DNA of 64,000 nucleotides from Prado023 sp963774745 (lineage in GTDB: Bacteria; Actinomycetota; Actinomycetes; S36-B12; CAIYMF01): the NCBI GenBank assembly GCA_963774745.1, contig CAVZGE010000011.1, forward strand, positions 248,001 to 312,000. Reading direction: 5' to 3'. Positions 1-8,304 of the stretch are shown here, in pieces; the stretch's first letter is position 1, and each line of letters begins with the position of its first letter. The notes under the pieces are model-generated. The model worked only from the letters and a program-made list of their open reading frames with translations, did no database searches and was not told where the DNA came from. The position numbers and the translations under genes were made by a program.

Positions 1-423
1 CGTGACCGTCAGCCGGGCAGGCACGACCGCGAGCTCCGGCTGGGGATCGGCCAGGGCGGGACGGCCCTCGGACAGTCGCTCGACGTCGTCGGTGAGCAGG
101 CGCATCAACCGGACGAGCGCCTCACGGTCGACGTCGTCCTTCAGGTCCAGCGCGAGGAAGGCGGCGTTGGCCTGCAGGGGCGTCTCGACGCCCGCCTGGT
201 GGATCCCGTGGAACGGCTCGATCGTGCTGCCCGGGACCGGCACGGTGCCCACCTCGGAGGCAGCGCTCCCGGAGTCACCGCCCGCGGGATCCCCCTCGGA
301 CGCGACCGCGTACCCGGCAGCAGCCCCGACCGCCAGCCCGCCGACCCCGATGCCCAGCGCGCCGAGCAGCCCCCGACGGGTCACCCCGGCCGGGGGCGGT
401 GCGGACTGCTGGTCGGGGACCAT
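1..423 (-). CDS. DyP-type haem peroxidase, Tat-exported (N-terminal part, runs off the window)
   Basis: Only the first 141 codons are inside the window; the gene continues past base 1. It opens with a Tat-type leader (two arginines followed by GLLGALGIG, then an Ala/Gly-rich hydrophobic stretch). After a short linker comes the DyP N-terminal signature FHGIHQAGVETPLQANAAF, then the first ferredoxin-like fold ending in LTVT, where the family normally continues with GFGP. DyP peroxidases (EfeB/DtpA group) bind haem b and act outside the membrane after Tat export. The start lies 9 bp after the PCuAC copper-chaperone stop, so the two are one operon. The pair recalls the Streptomyces lividans dtpA/ecuC copper-trafficking genes (established for that species, inferred here). 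The proximal His and catalytic Asp/Arg lie outside the window and cannot be checked. Confidence 0.9.
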   Translation of the reverse strand, partial: MVPDQQSAPPPAGVTRRGLLGALGIGVGGLAVGAAAGYAVASEGDPAGGDSGSAASEVGTVPVPGSTIEPFHGIHQAGVETPLQANAAFLALDLKDDVDREALVRLMRLLTDDVERLSEGRPALADPQPELAVVPARLTVT

Positions 424-432
424 CCGCGTCGG

Positions 433-984
433 TCAGCTCTCCGACGGGCTGGGCGACATGGACTCCATCGAGCCCTCGGCGGGCACGTACGACTCAGCGC
501 CACCCTCGAACGGCTTGGCCACGCTGGTCCACGTCAGCGAGCCGCCGGCGTCGCACACGACCGTGATCTCGACCTCGTCGCCGGCCTCGATCGGGGCGGG
601 CAGCTTCATCATCATCAGGTGGTCACTGCCCGGCTTGAGCTCGGCCGTTCCCCCGGCCGGCACGACCAGGCCGCCCTCCTTGGGCTGCATCACCATCGCG
701 CCGTCCTTGTCGACGACCTCGTGGATCTCCATCATCCCGGCCGACGGGCTGGAGGCCGAGGTGATCGTGACGTCGGCATCACCGGGGTTGCTGAGGACCC
801 CGAACGCGCCGGTCATGTCCTGGTCCTGGGCCTTGACCCACGGGTCGGCGATCGTCAGCGCACAGGCGCCGGCGGGGGCGGAGTTGGCGGCGTCGGTCGC
901 GGTGTCGTCCGAGGCGCAGGCTGTCAGCAGGCCCAGCGAGAGGACGACCGCTGCAGGGACCACGAGGTGGCGGCGGACAGGCAT
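433..984 (-). CDS. PCu(A)C-family copper chaperone lipoprotein
   Basis: 183 aa. The leader ends in a lipobox (LTAC, lipidated Cys at residue 23), so the protein is anchored to the outer face of the membrane. The copper-site pattern of the PCu(A)C family is present: His88, Met97/Met99, His122 and Met124-126, with spacing like H-(M)x10-M-x21-H-x-M. The family holds Cu(I) outside the cell and hands it to cuproproteins such as cytochrome oxidase. AAGGAG lies 8 nt before the ATG. It is first in an operon with a DyP peroxidase 9 bp downstream, and a CsoR-like palindrome sits 26 bp upstream of its start, which suggests induction by copper. The C-terminal tail is a short Ser/Pro/Glu-rich end with no domain. 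Confidence 0.93.
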   Translation of the reverse strand: MPVRRHLVVPAAVVLSLGLLTACASDDTATDAANSAPAGACALTIADPWVKAQDQDMTGAFGVLSNPGDADVTITSASSPSAGMMEIHEVVDKDGAMVMQPKEGGLVVPAGGTAELKPGSDHLMMMKLPAPIEAGDEVEITVVCDAGGSLTWTSVAKPFEGGAESYVPAEGSMESMSPSPSES

Positions 985-1010
985 TGCGGCGCTCCTTCAG
1001 TCGGATTCGG

Positions 1011-1026
1011 ATACCCCTGGGGGCAT
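1011..1026. promoter_or_regulatory. CsoR-like copper operator upstream of the PCuAC/DyP operon
   Basis: ATACCCCTGGGGGCAT is a near-perfect inverted repeat (ATACCCC / GGGGCAT). It resembles the box in front of csoR at 12061-12075 (TACCCCCTAGGGGTA) and the known CsoR operator pattern TACCC-N-GGGTA. It lies 26 bp upstream of the PCuAC start. Binding by the CsoR encoded at 12.1 kb is inferred from the shared motif. Confidence 0.7.
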
Positions 1027-1194
1027 GTGGGACAGTCTACTGGAGTGGGGATTCCCGCCGATCGCTCAGTCCAACCTAACCTTCGGCTCCGGCCGCCGAT
1101 CGGGGGCGACCGGGTGGCGAGTGGGCGGGCGACCGATCGGGCCGACTGGGCGGGCCGCCGGCGAACAGGAGATGTCCACCAGCGCCTGCGCACT

Positions 1195-1200
1195 TACCCT
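1195..1200 (+). promoter_or_regulatory. -10 box of a likely leaderless promoter (DUF3159 gene)
   Basis: TACCCT lies 8 nt before the ATG at 1209, and there is no Shine-Dalgarno. This fits the TANNNT arrangement seen before many genes in the window. Confidence 0.4.
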
Positions 1201-1208
1201 TGTGACCC

Positions 1209-1907
1209 ATGGCCGACGAACAGCGGACCCCGGACCTGGCGGAGGTCTCCCTCATGGACGCCTTCGGCGGGCGTCGCGGGGTGCTGGACTCCGGGTTGCC
1301 CCCGTTGACGTTCATCAGCGCCTACCTGCTCTCCGGCTCGAACCTGACGGTCGCGCTGATCGCGGCCCTCGTCGCCGGCCTCGTCGTCACGGGCTGGCGC
1401 CTGGCCACCCACGACACCCTGCGCCACGCCCTGGCAGGGTTCGGCGCGGTGGCGCTCGCCGCCTTCGTGGCCTCGCGCACCGGCCGGCCGCAGGACTACT
1501 TCCTGCCGAGCCTGCTGGCCAACGCAGGGGCCGCGCTGGCATGGGCGATCTCGATCTGGGTCAAGCGGCCGTTCCTCGGCCTGACCGTGGGCGCGCTGAC
1601 GCGCTCCTCAGCCTGGCGGACCGACCCCGTGATGCTCGCCGCCTACTGCCGTGCCAGCTGGATCTGGGTGGCCTCATTCCTGGTGCGCGTGGCGGTGATG
1701 ACGCCGATGTGGCTTGCCGGCATGACCGTCGCGCTCGGGCTGGCGAAGGTCGCCCTGGGATGGCCGATGGTGCTGGTCGTCATCTGGTTGTCATGGCTGG
1801 TCGTCGAGCCGGCCCATCGTTCCCGGCGCGAGTCGCTGGCGGCGCATCCGGCGCTGTCGGAGCCGGGGGCCCACGGCGACGGGCCTATCGAGCAGCCCAC
1901 TCGCTGA
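1209..1907 (+). CDS. DUF3159 integral membrane protein
   Basis: 232 aa. It matches the actinobacterial DUF3159 family in layout: a short acidic N-terminus, a conserved FGGRRGVLDSGLPPLTF-like entry, then about five or six hydrophobic segments separated by short basic loops (a GWRLATHDTLRHALAG loop near residue 60, RTGRPQDYF near 95, and WVKRPFLGLTVG near 120). The C-terminal tail is hydrophilic. The function is not established. In other actinomycetes the family often sits next to DUF3710 and dUTPase genes, but those are absent here. The 3' end overlaps the convergent epimerase gene by 23 bp. Confidence 0.85.
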   Translation: MADEQRTPDLAEVSLMDAFGGRRGVLDSGLPPLTFISAYLLSGSNLTVALIAALVAGLVVTGWRLATHDTLRHALAGFGAVALAAFVASRTGRPQDYFLPSLLANAGAALAWAISIWVKRPFLGLTVGALTRSSAWRTDPVMLAAYCRASWIWVASFLVRVAVMTPMWLAGMTVALGLAKVALGWPMVLVVIWLSWLVVEPAHRSRRESLAAHPALSEPGAHGDGPIEQPTR

Positions 1908-2880
1908 GCAGCTCCCGCTCGCGCTCGTCGGTGAGCAGCGCCCCGCGCGCAGCCCATCGCGACGACGGGTCCGACGACCACGCCAGCGTGTCGGCCGCCG
2001 TCTCGCCCAACGGCCTGGCCCGCAGGCCCGCTGCCACGGCGCGGGCCGGGTCCATGGCCAGCACGTACTCCGGGTCGTCCGACCCGGTCCACAGCGGGAG
2101 CATCGCCGGGGTGACCCCCCGCTCATCCAGCCACGCCGAGGGGACCCACTCCAGCCGCGTCCCGACCGGGGCGAGCGCTGCGCGCACCGAGTCGAGCATC
2201 TCGCCGAACGAGTACGGCTCCGGTGGGTTGACCACGTGCAGCGTCCCCTCGTCCCCGACCTCGAGCAGCCCCACGGCCAGCGCAGCCAGATCACGGGCGT
2301 CGATGTACTGGAAGGGCGCGTCCGGGCTGCCCGGGCACAGCACCGTGCCACCGCGGGCGAGCCGATCCACCCAGTACGGGAACCGCGCGGTCGGGTCGTA
2401 CGGTCCGACGACGTAGGTCGGCCGGATGACCAGCAGCCCGCCGGCGTGCCGTTGCTCGGCGACGTGCTCGCAGCCCACCTTGAGCCCGCCGTAGGTCTCC
2501 CCGTCGATCGGTGGCGCGGAGCCGTCCAGACCGAGGGGGACCACCAGCGGCGCCTGCTCATCCAGGCCCGGCTGCGGGGCCTCGGCGTACACCGAGACCG
2601 TCGAGATGAGCACGTGCCGACCGCCGCGCTCCCCGAGGGCGTTCGCCAGGGACGTGACCTGGTGGGGCCAGTACGCGCACACGTCCACCGTGGCGTCCCA
2701 CTCCCGACCTGCCAGGACGCCGAGGTCGCCGTCCCGGTCGGCGTGCAGGTGCTCGGCGCCGGGGGCTCCCGAGCACGCGACCCCCCGGTGCAGGACGGTG
2801 ACCGCGTGCCCCCGGGCGATCGCCGTCGCCACCAGGTGCCGGCCGACGAAACGGGTGCCGCCGATGATGAGGATTCGCAT
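1885..2880 (-). CDS. NAD-dependent epimerase/dehydratase family protein
   Basis: 331 aa. The ATG at 2880 places the Rossmann motif at the extreme N-terminus (MRILIIGGTRFVGRHLV, GxxxFxG), as usual for extended/atypical SDR enzymes. A Ser-Thr-Val-Ser-Val-Tyr segment near residue 95 and an ETYGGLK segment (Tyr-x-x-x-Lys) near residue 133 supply the expected catalytic residues. A VNPPEPYSF segment near residue 215 belongs to the substrate domain. It resembles NAD(P)-binding isoflavone-reductase/epimerase-like proteins found widely in actinomycetes, and the substrate cannot be predicted. An in-frame start further upstream at 2967 would only add an Arg-rich extension without homology. It is convergent with the DUF3159 gene and overlaps its end. 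Confidence 0.85.
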   Translation of the reverse strand: MRILIIGGTRFVGRHLVATAIARGHAVTVLHRGVACSGAPGAEHLHADRDGDLGVLAGREWDATVDVCAYWPHQVTSLANALGERGGRHVLISTVSVYAEAPQPGLDEQAPLVVPLGLDGSAPPIDGETYGGLKVGCEHVAEQRHAGGLLVIRPTYVVGPYDPTARFPYWVDRLARGGTVLCPGSPDAPFQYIDARDLAALAVGLLEVGDEGTLHVVNPPEPYSFGEMLDSVRAALAPVGTRLEWVPSAWLDERGVTPAMLPLWTGSDDPEYVLAMDPARAVAAGLRARPLGETAADTLAWSSDPSSRWAARGALLTDERERELLSEWAAR

Positions 2881-2987
2881 GGGCGAGATCCTGCCAGCCG
2901 TGCGGCGGTGCCCCCTGACCGACGCGCGGGGGGAGGGACGTTGCACGCGGGCGTCGTCGCGCGACACACTGGATGCGGAGGTGCGCT

Positions 2988-3281
2988 GTGGAGTTCCTGC
3001 TGGCGATGACGCTGCCGGCGCTGGTGATCGCCCTCTTCGTCCTCGGGATGGTCGAGCTGGCCCGGGCGAAGCGCAAGCCCGGCTCCAAGCACGGCACGGC
3101 GATGTCGTCCACCGGGTTCGACATCCTCCAGGAGGCGCTCTACCCCTCCAAGAAGCACGAGATCGAGCAGCGCGAGCACGAGTCGCTGATGGCCGAGGAG
3201 GACGCCGAGGGCGCTCCCCCGCGCACGCGCATCGACCTGGACAGGGGCACGGCCCACATCCACCTGCCGCACGTGGACTGA
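2988..3281 (+). CDS. DUF6191 small membrane-anchored protein
   Basis: 97 aa. GGAGG at 2977-2981 sits 6 nt before the GTG at 2988, which decides the start over the in-frame ATG at 2973. The N-terminus is one hydrophobic segment (about residues 3-20), followed by a basic patch (ARAKRKPGSK) and a soluble tail with the conserved STGFDILQEALYPSKKHEIE and EGAPPRTRIDLDRG blocks of the DUF6191 family. The function is unknown. It is divergent from the upstream epimerase gene, with 107 bp between the two starts. Confidence 0.8.
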   Translation: MEFLLAMTLPALVIALFVLGMVELARAKRKPGSKHGTAMSSTGFDILQEALYPSKKHEIEQREHESLMAEEDAEGAPPRTRIDLDRGTAHIHLPHVD

Positions 3282-3295
3282 CGTCGCACGCTGCA

Positions 3296-3336
3296 GGTCC
3301 GCGCCCTGCCGCTACGGGTCCGCGCCCTGCCGCTAC
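3296..3336. repeat. Two tandem 20-bp copies (21-bp period) across a stop codon
   Basis: GGTCCGCGCCCTGCCGCTAC occurs at 3296-3315 and again at 3317-3336. The second copy contains the TAG stop of the ABC exporter gene that ends at 3333. It looks like a recent slippage duplication at the 3' end of that gene. Confidence 0.8.
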
Positions 3337-5351
3337 CCCTCGATCGCGCCGGCGAACTGGCTCTCGTACAGCCGTGAGTACGCCCCGCCGGCGACCATCA
3401 GCTCCTCATGGTTGCCGTGCTCGACGATCTGCCCGTCCTCCATCACCAGGATCGTGTCGGCGTCGCGGATCGTGCTCAGGCGGTGCGCGATGATGAACGA
3501 GGTGCGGCCGTGGCGCAGGCGCGCCATCGCCTTCTGCACGAGCACCTCGGTGCGGGTGTCGACCGAGGACGTGGCCTCGTCGAGGATCAGGATCGCCGGG
3601 TCGCTCAGGAACGCCCGGGCGATCGTGATCAGCTGCTTCTCGCCGGCCGAGACGTTGGACGCCTCGTCGTCGAGGACCGTGTCGTACCCGTCGGTCAGGG
3701 TGCGCACGAAGTGGTCGACGTAGGCCGCCCGGGCTGCGGCGAGCACCTGCTCGTCGGTCGCGTCCGCGGCGCCGTAGGCGATGTTCTCCCGGATGGTCCC
3801 GCCGAACAGCCAGGTGTCCTGCAGGACCATCCCGAAGCTGCCGCGCAGGTCGTCGCGGGTCATCTGGTTGATGTCGTGGCCGTCGAGGCGGATCCGCCCG
3901 GAGTCCACGTCGTAGAACCGCATCAGCAGGTTCACCAGGGTCGTCTTGCCGGCGCCCGTCGGACCCACGATCGCGCAGGACTCACCCGGCTCGACGACCA
4001 GGTTCAGCCCCCGGATCAGCGGCTTGTCGGGCACGTACTGGAACGCCACGTCCTCGAAGGCCACGTGGCCCGCGACCGCACCGGGGCGGACGGGCTCGTC
4101 CGGGTCCGGGATCTCGTCCTCGGCGTCGAGCAGCTCGAAGACGCGCTCCGCGGAGGCCACCCCGGACTGCATCAGGTTCACCACCGCGGCGATCTGGGTG
4201 ATCGGCATCTGGAACTGCCGGGCGTACTGGATGAACGCCTGGACGTCGCCCAGCGGCATCGCCCCGGAGGCCACCTGCAGCCCGCCGATCACCGAGATGA
4301 GCACGTAGTTCAGGTTGGAGATGAACATCATCGAGGGCTGGATGATCCCGGAGATGAACTGCGCCTTGAAGCTGGCGGTGTACATCCGCTCGTTGAGCTC
4401 GTCGAACTCCTCGATCGCGCGGTCCGAGTGGCCGAACACCTTCACCAGGTCGTGGCCGGTGTACATCTGCTCGACGTGGCCGTTGAGCGACCCGGTCCAC
4501 TCCCACTGGGAGGCGAACTGCTTCTGGGAGCGCTTGGCGATCAGCATGGTCACCACGAACGACAGCGGGACCGTGAGCAGCGAGATCAGCGCCAGCATCG
4601 GCGACATCCAGAACATGATCCCGAGCACGCCGACCACGGTCAGGACCGAGGTGATCAGCTGGGTGAGCACCTGCTGCAGGGTGTTGGAGATGTTGTCGAT
4701 GTCGTTGGTGACCCGGGAGAGCAGGTCACCGCGCGGGTGGGTGTCGAAGTAGTCCAGGGGCAGGCGGCCGATCTTGCGGTCGACCTCCTCGCGCAGGTCG
4801 TACACGGTCGCCTGCGTGACCCCGGCCATGATGTAGGCGCTGGCCCAGCCCAGCAGGGCCGACACCAGGTAGAGCAGCGCCACCAGGGTCAGCAGCTGGC
4901 CCAGGGCGGTGAAGTCCACACCCTCCCCGGGCACGATGTCCATCGACGCCAGCATGTTCGCCTGGTCGGTCTGGCCCGCGGCGTCGAGCCCGGCGATGAT
5001 GTCGTCGAGCGGCACCCCGGCGGGCAGGGTCGAGGAGATGTAGCCCTCGAAGATCAGGGTGGTCGCGTTCCCCAGCAGCTTCGGGCCCATGATCGCCAGG
5101 ACGACGCTGGCCACCGACATCGCGATGACCACGCCGATCCTCGCCGCCTGCGGGCGCAGGCGGTCGGCCAGCCGTCGGACGGTGCCGGAGAAGTCGCTGG
5201 ACTTCTGGGCCTGGACGAACAGCCCACCCATCGGACCGCCGCCCCCGGGCCCCCCGGGTCCGGGGCCCCCCGGACGGGGCGGCCCGCCGGGACCCGCAGG
5301 ACCCCCGGAACCACCCGGCCGCCCGCCGGTGGTTGCCGCGCCGGCGCTCAT
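3333..5351 (-). CDS. ABC exporter half-transporter, subunit 2 (catalytic-site Walker B)
   Basis: 672 aa. The N-terminus is a Gly/Pro-rich low-complexity stretch of about 45 residues, followed by a six-helix exporter domain and a C-terminal ATPase. The ATPase has Walker A GPTGAGKTT, Walker B ILILDEATSSVD with the catalytic Glu, and an H-loop in IIAHRLST. Its signature is VSAGEKQL instead of the usual LSGGQ. That is the complement of its partner (canonical signature, Asp in place of the catalytic Glu), as in heterodimeric exporters of the TM287/288 type with one degenerate ATP site. The ATG overlaps the partner's stop by 4 bp (ATGA), so the two are translationally coupled. The family exports drugs or lipids; the substrate here is unknown. 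Confidence 0.92.
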   Translation of the reverse strand: MSAGAATTGGRPGGSGGPAGPGGPPRPGGPGPGGPGGGGPMGGLFVQAQKSSDFSGTVRRLADRLRPQAARIGVVIAMSVASVVLAIMGPKLLGNATTLIFEGYISSTLPAGVPLDDIIAGLDAAGQTDQANMLASMDIVPGEGVDFTALGQLLTLVALLYLVSALLGWASAYIMAGVTQATVYDLREEVDRKIGRLPLDYFDTHPRGDLLSRVTNDIDNISNTLQQVLTQLITSVLTVVGVLGIMFWMSPMLALISLLTVPLSFVVTMLIAKRSQKQFASQWEWTGSLNGHVEQMYTGHDLVKVFGHSDRAIEEFDELNERMYTASFKAQFISGIIQPSMMFISNLNYVLISVIGGLQVASGAMPLGDVQAFIQYARQFQMPITQIAAVVNLMQSGVASAERVFELLDAEDEIPDPDEPVRPGAVAGHVAFEDVAFQYVPDKPLIRGLNLVVEPGESCAIVGPTGAGKTTLVNLLMRFYDVDSGRIRLDGHDINQMTRDDLRGSFGMVLQDTWLFGGTIRENIAYGAADATDEQVLAAARAAYVDHFVRTLTDGYDTVLDDEASNVSAGEKQLITIARAFLSDPAILILDEATSSVDTRTEVLVQKAMARLRHGRTSFIIAHRLSTIRDADTILVMEDGQIVEHGNHEELMVAGGAYSRLYESQFAGAIEG

Positions 5352-7081
5352 GCGGCCTCCTCCGCCGACAGCTGGGAGAGCACGATCTCGGCGTAGGTCG
5401 GGCACCCGGCCATCAGCTCGTCGTGGGTGCCGACCCCGACCAGCATCCCGTCGTCGAGGACCAGGATCTGGTCCGCATGGCGGATGGTGGCCACCCGTTG
5501 GGCGACGATCAGCACGCACGCGTCGCGCGTGGGCTCCCGCAGGGCCGCCCGCAGCCGGGCATCGGTGGCGTAGTCCAGTGCGGAGAACGAGTCGTCGAAG
5601 ACGTAGACCGAGGGCTCCCGCACGAGGGCCCGGGCGATCGCCAGGCGCTGGCGCTGGCCGCCGGAGACGTTGACCCCGCCCTGCTCGATGGGCGCGTCGA
5701 GGCCCTCGGGCAGCTCCCGGACGAAGTCCGCACCCTGCGCGATCTCCAGCGCCCGCCACATCTGCTCCTCGGTGGCGTCCGGGGCGCCGAAGCGCAGGTT
5801 GTCCGCGATCGTGCCGGAGAACAGGAACGCCTTCTGCGGGATCAGCCCCATGCCTGCCCAGAGCGCCGACCGTGCCCACTCACGCACGTCGACGCCGTCG
5901 ACCAGGACCGAGCCACCGGTCACGTCGTAGAGGCGGGGCACCAGGTTGATCAGCGTCGACTTGCCCGAGCCGGTGGAGCCGATGATCGCGGTGGTCTGCC
6001 CCGGGCGCGCCGTGAACGAGATCCCACGCAGCACCGGCTCGGCCGCCCCCGGGTACCCGAACTCGACGTCGCGGAACTCGACCGTGCCGCGCAGCGCGGC
6101 CTGCCCGGGCTCGGGGACGTCCGGGTCGTGGATGTCTGTCTCGACGGCCAGGACGTCGTTGAGCCGCTCGGAGGATGCCGCGGCACGCGGCCACATGACC
6201 AGCACCATCGTGGCCATCATCACCGACATCAGGATCTGCATCAGGTAGGCCAGGAACGCCATCAGGTTGCCGATCGGCATCTCGCCGGAGGCAATGCGCT
6301 GCCCGCCGAACCACACCACCGCCACGCTCGACAGGTTCATGATCAGCATCAGCGCCGGCATCATCAGGGCGAACAGCCGGTTGACGCTCAGGGTGGTCTC
6401 GGTGAGGTCGGCGTTCGCCTCGGCGAACCGGGCCTCCTCGTGCTCGGTGCGCACGAACGCGCGGATGACCCGGATCCCGGTGAGGTTCTCGCGCAGGATC
6501 AGGTTGATCCTGTCGATCTTGACCTGCATCGCCCGGAACAGCGGCACGGCCCTGACCATCACGGCCGCGATCACCACCATCATGATCGGCACGATCACCA
6601 GCAGCAGCAGTGACAGCGGACCGTCCTGGCGGTAGGCCATGATCACCCCGCCGATCGCCATCAGGGGCGCTGTCACCATGACGGTCAGCGCCATCTGCAG
6701 GAACATCTGCACCTGCTGGACGTCGTTGGTGTTGCGGGTGATCAGCGTCGGCGCACCGAACGTGTTCATCTCCCGCAGCGAGAAGGTCTGCACCGCGCGG
6801 AAGACCCGAGCGCGCATGTCCCGGCCCACCGACATGGACGTCCGGGAGGCGAAGTAGAGCCCGACGATCGCGGCCACCCCGACGAGGAACGCCACGAACA
6901 GCATCAACCCGCCGACGCGGATGATGTAGCCGGAGTCGCCCTTGGCCACCCCGTTGTTGATGATGTCGGCGTTGAGCTCCGGCAGGTAGAGGGTGCCGAT
7001 GACCTGGAGGACGAGCAGGCCGATGACGATCGCGAGGTCGCGGCGGTAGGGCGCGATGTGGGTGCGCAGCAGGTCGATCAC
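5348..7081 (-). CDS. ABC exporter half-transporter, subunit 1 (degenerate Walker B)
   Basis: 577 aa, with six transmembrane helices and then an ATPase domain. Walker A is GSTGSGKST, the signature is VSGGQRQR (canonical), and Walker B is VYVFDDSFSALD, where Asp replaces the catalytic Glu. The H-loop His is replaced by Gln in VAQRVAT. These changes mark the non-hydrolysing half of a heterodimeric type IV exporter, and the hydrolytic half is encoded immediately downstream with a 4-bp overlap. The GTG start at 7081 has TAGGGT six nt upstream (7088-7093 on the opposite strand) and no Shine-Dalgarno, so the transcript is probably leaderless. No regulator gene is adjacent. Confidence 0.92.
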   Translation of the reverse strand: MIDLLRTHIAPYRRDLAIVIGLLVLQVIGTLYLPELNADIINNGVAKGDSGYIIRVGGLMLFVAFLVGVAAIVGLYFASRTSMSVGRDMRARVFRAVQTFSLREMNTFGAPTLITRNTNDVQQVQMFLQMALTVMVTAPLMAIGGVIMAYRQDGPLSLLLLVIVPIMMVVIAAVMVRAVPLFRAMQVKIDRINLILRENLTGIRVIRAFVRTEHEEARFAEANADLTETTLSVNRLFALMMPALMLIMNLSSVAVVWFGGQRIASGEMPIGNLMAFLAYLMQILMSVMMATMVLVMWPRAAASSERLNDVLAVETDIHDPDVPEPGQAALRGTVEFRDVEFGYPGAAEPVLRGISFTARPGQTTAIIGSTGSGKSTLINLVPRLYDVTGGSVLVDGVDVREWARSALWAGMGLIPQKAFLFSGTIADNLRFGAPDATEEQMWRALEIAQGADFVRELPEGLDAPIEQGGVNVSGGQRQRLAIARALVREPSVYVFDDSFSALDYATDARLRAALREPTRDACVLIVAQRVATIRHADQILVLDDGMLVGVGTHDELMAGCPTYAEIVLSQLSAEEAA

Positions 7082-7130
7082 TGGCCGACCCTACGCCCGC
7101 GCCAACGGCACGCGCGCGGAAACCGCTGGG

Positions 7131-7242
7131 ATCGTGTCGGGTTCGCTGGGTCCGATCCGGATCGCGTCGGGTTCGCTGGGTCCGATCACGGATCGCGTCG
7201 GGTCTCGACGAACGCGATCCGCTCGAAGCCGACGCGATCCGG
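7131..7242. repeat. Short direct and inverted repeats between two genes
   Basis: The intergenic stretch holds two near-identical 24-mers with a 30-bp period (7131-7154 and 7161-7184, containing CGGGTTCGCTGGGTCCG). A third partial copy follows at 7192-7202. CCGGATCGCGTC (7157-7168) is repeated in perfect inversion as GACGCGATCCGG (7231-7242), and GGATCGCGT (7190-7198) pairs with ACGCGATCC (7212-7220). The fold could act as a terminator for the DUF2804 gene that ends at 7256. There is no T-tract, so this remains tentative. Confidence 0.6.
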
Positions 7243-7255
7243 CGGGGGCGTGGCG

Positions 7256-8236
7256 CTACCAGCGGTTGCGCGCCTCCTCGGCCCACCCGACCAGCCCGTC
7301 GACCGGGATCCGGGTGCCGTCGTCGTCGAGCACCCAGCCGGTGAACACCCCGAAGCACTGGTGGATCTCCGAGGCGATCACCAGGGCGTTGGTCCGCTCG
7401 TCACGCTCGTGGAAGGGGGCCAGGGCGACCCGGACGCGCGGGCCGTCGATCCGCCACGGTGCCAGCCAGTCTGCCCGGTCGTAGGTCCAGGTCAGGTCCT
7501 CGTGGATCTTGTGCAGCCTGCCGTCGACGAACAGCCCGTTCTCGGTGCTGCCGGAGCCGTCGGTCCACTTCCCGCCCAGCTGCAGCCCGACGCGCCTGCC
7601 GGCCACCTGGCCGTACGCGGCCGCCCAGTTCCAGGTCATCGAGTAGGGCCACTTGCCCCGGCCGTGGTCCAGGACGGCGAACGACCCGTCCCCGGGTCCG
7701 AACCGGATCTGCTCATCGGCGAGGTGCAGCGTCCCGGTGACCGGTCGGCCCACGTCCTTGACGGTGTACTGGAATCGTCGCTGCGACCACGGGACCACCA
7801 CAGCCAGGCAGTCGGCCCCCGGCCCGACGTCGGCCACGAACCGGACACCGGGGCCCTCCGCCTCCAGCCTGGTGCCGGCCGGTGAGCTGGCGAAGGACAG
7901 CGCCAGCCCCTGTGCCCGGCCGCGGGCCACGCCGGCGCCGCTGCGGTCGGGCAGCGCCACGCTGCGCGCGAGGGGCTCCAGGGCAGTGCGGATGATCTCG
8001 GCACCCGAGCGGCGGTCCACGACCACGATCGAGTGCACGCCGAGGTAGTCCAGGGAGGAGATCGTCAGCCCGACGATCACCTCGGGGGTGACGATCCCCC
8101 AGTACTCCCAGCGCTTGGTGCGTCCCCAGCCGCGCAGGTTGGCGGTGTGCAGCGGTCGGCGGCTCCAGCCCACGGCCGCCGGGTTCAGGCGGCCCCGGGC
8201 GGTGCACAGCGGGACGGTGGACGTGATCTCGGGCAC
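7256..8236 (-). CDS. DUF2804 family protein
   Basis: 326 aa. It is recognised by the family's N-terminal GRLNPAAVGWSRRPLHTANL block, followed by KRWEYWGIVTPE, and later by FAVLDHGRGKWPYSMTWNWA and an LGGKWTDGSGSTENGLFVDG block. The DUF2804 fold is an all-beta, hydroxysteroid/AttH-like double barrel with no assigned reaction. The GTG at 8236 was chosen because TAGTGT lies 7 nt upstream of it (8244-8249 on the opposite strand), matching the leaderless pattern of the window. An in-frame GTG at 8245 would overlap that box. The next gene is divergent (DUF2277, start 8305). Confidence 0.85.
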   Translation of the reverse strand: MPEITSTVPLCTARGRLNPAAVGWSRRPLHTANLRGWGRTKRWEYWGIVTPEVIVGLTISSLDYLGVHSIVVVDRRSGAEIIRTALEPLARSVALPDRSGAGVARGRAQGLALSFASSPAGTRLEAEGPGVRFVADVGPGADCLAVVVPWSQRRFQYTVKDVGRPVTGTLHLADEQIRFGPGDGSFAVLDHGRGKWPYSMTWNWAAAYGQVAGRRVGLQLGGKWTDGSGSTENGLFVDGRLHKIHEDLTWTYDRADWLAPWRIDGPRVRVALAPFHERDERTNALVIASEIHQCFGVFTGWVLDDDGTRIPVDGLVGWAEEARNRW

Positions 8237-8292
8237 GACGCCCACACTAGTGAGGCCACGTCCTCCGCCGCGCCGGACCGGGACTCCCGGCG

Positions 8293-8298
8293 CACAAT
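8293..8298 (+). promoter_or_regulatory. -10 box, leaderless promoter of the DUF2277 gene
   Basis: CACAAT is followed by 6 nt and then the ATG at 8305. The surrounding 45-50 bp closely match the region before 10520, including the same CGCACAATGA core, so the two promoters appear to be duplicates. Confidence 0.45.
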
Positions 8299-8304
8299 GA
8301 GGCT

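Noticed and set aside
1071..1085. AACCTAACC resembling a DtxR half-site
   Set aside because: The matching half is missing, so it is not a full 19-bp box.
2..2416. An 804-codon open frame on the plus strand at the left edge
   Set aside because: It is opposite or out of frame with DyP, PCuAC, DUF3159 and epimerase genes, which all show clear family motifs. High GC leaves antisense frames open.
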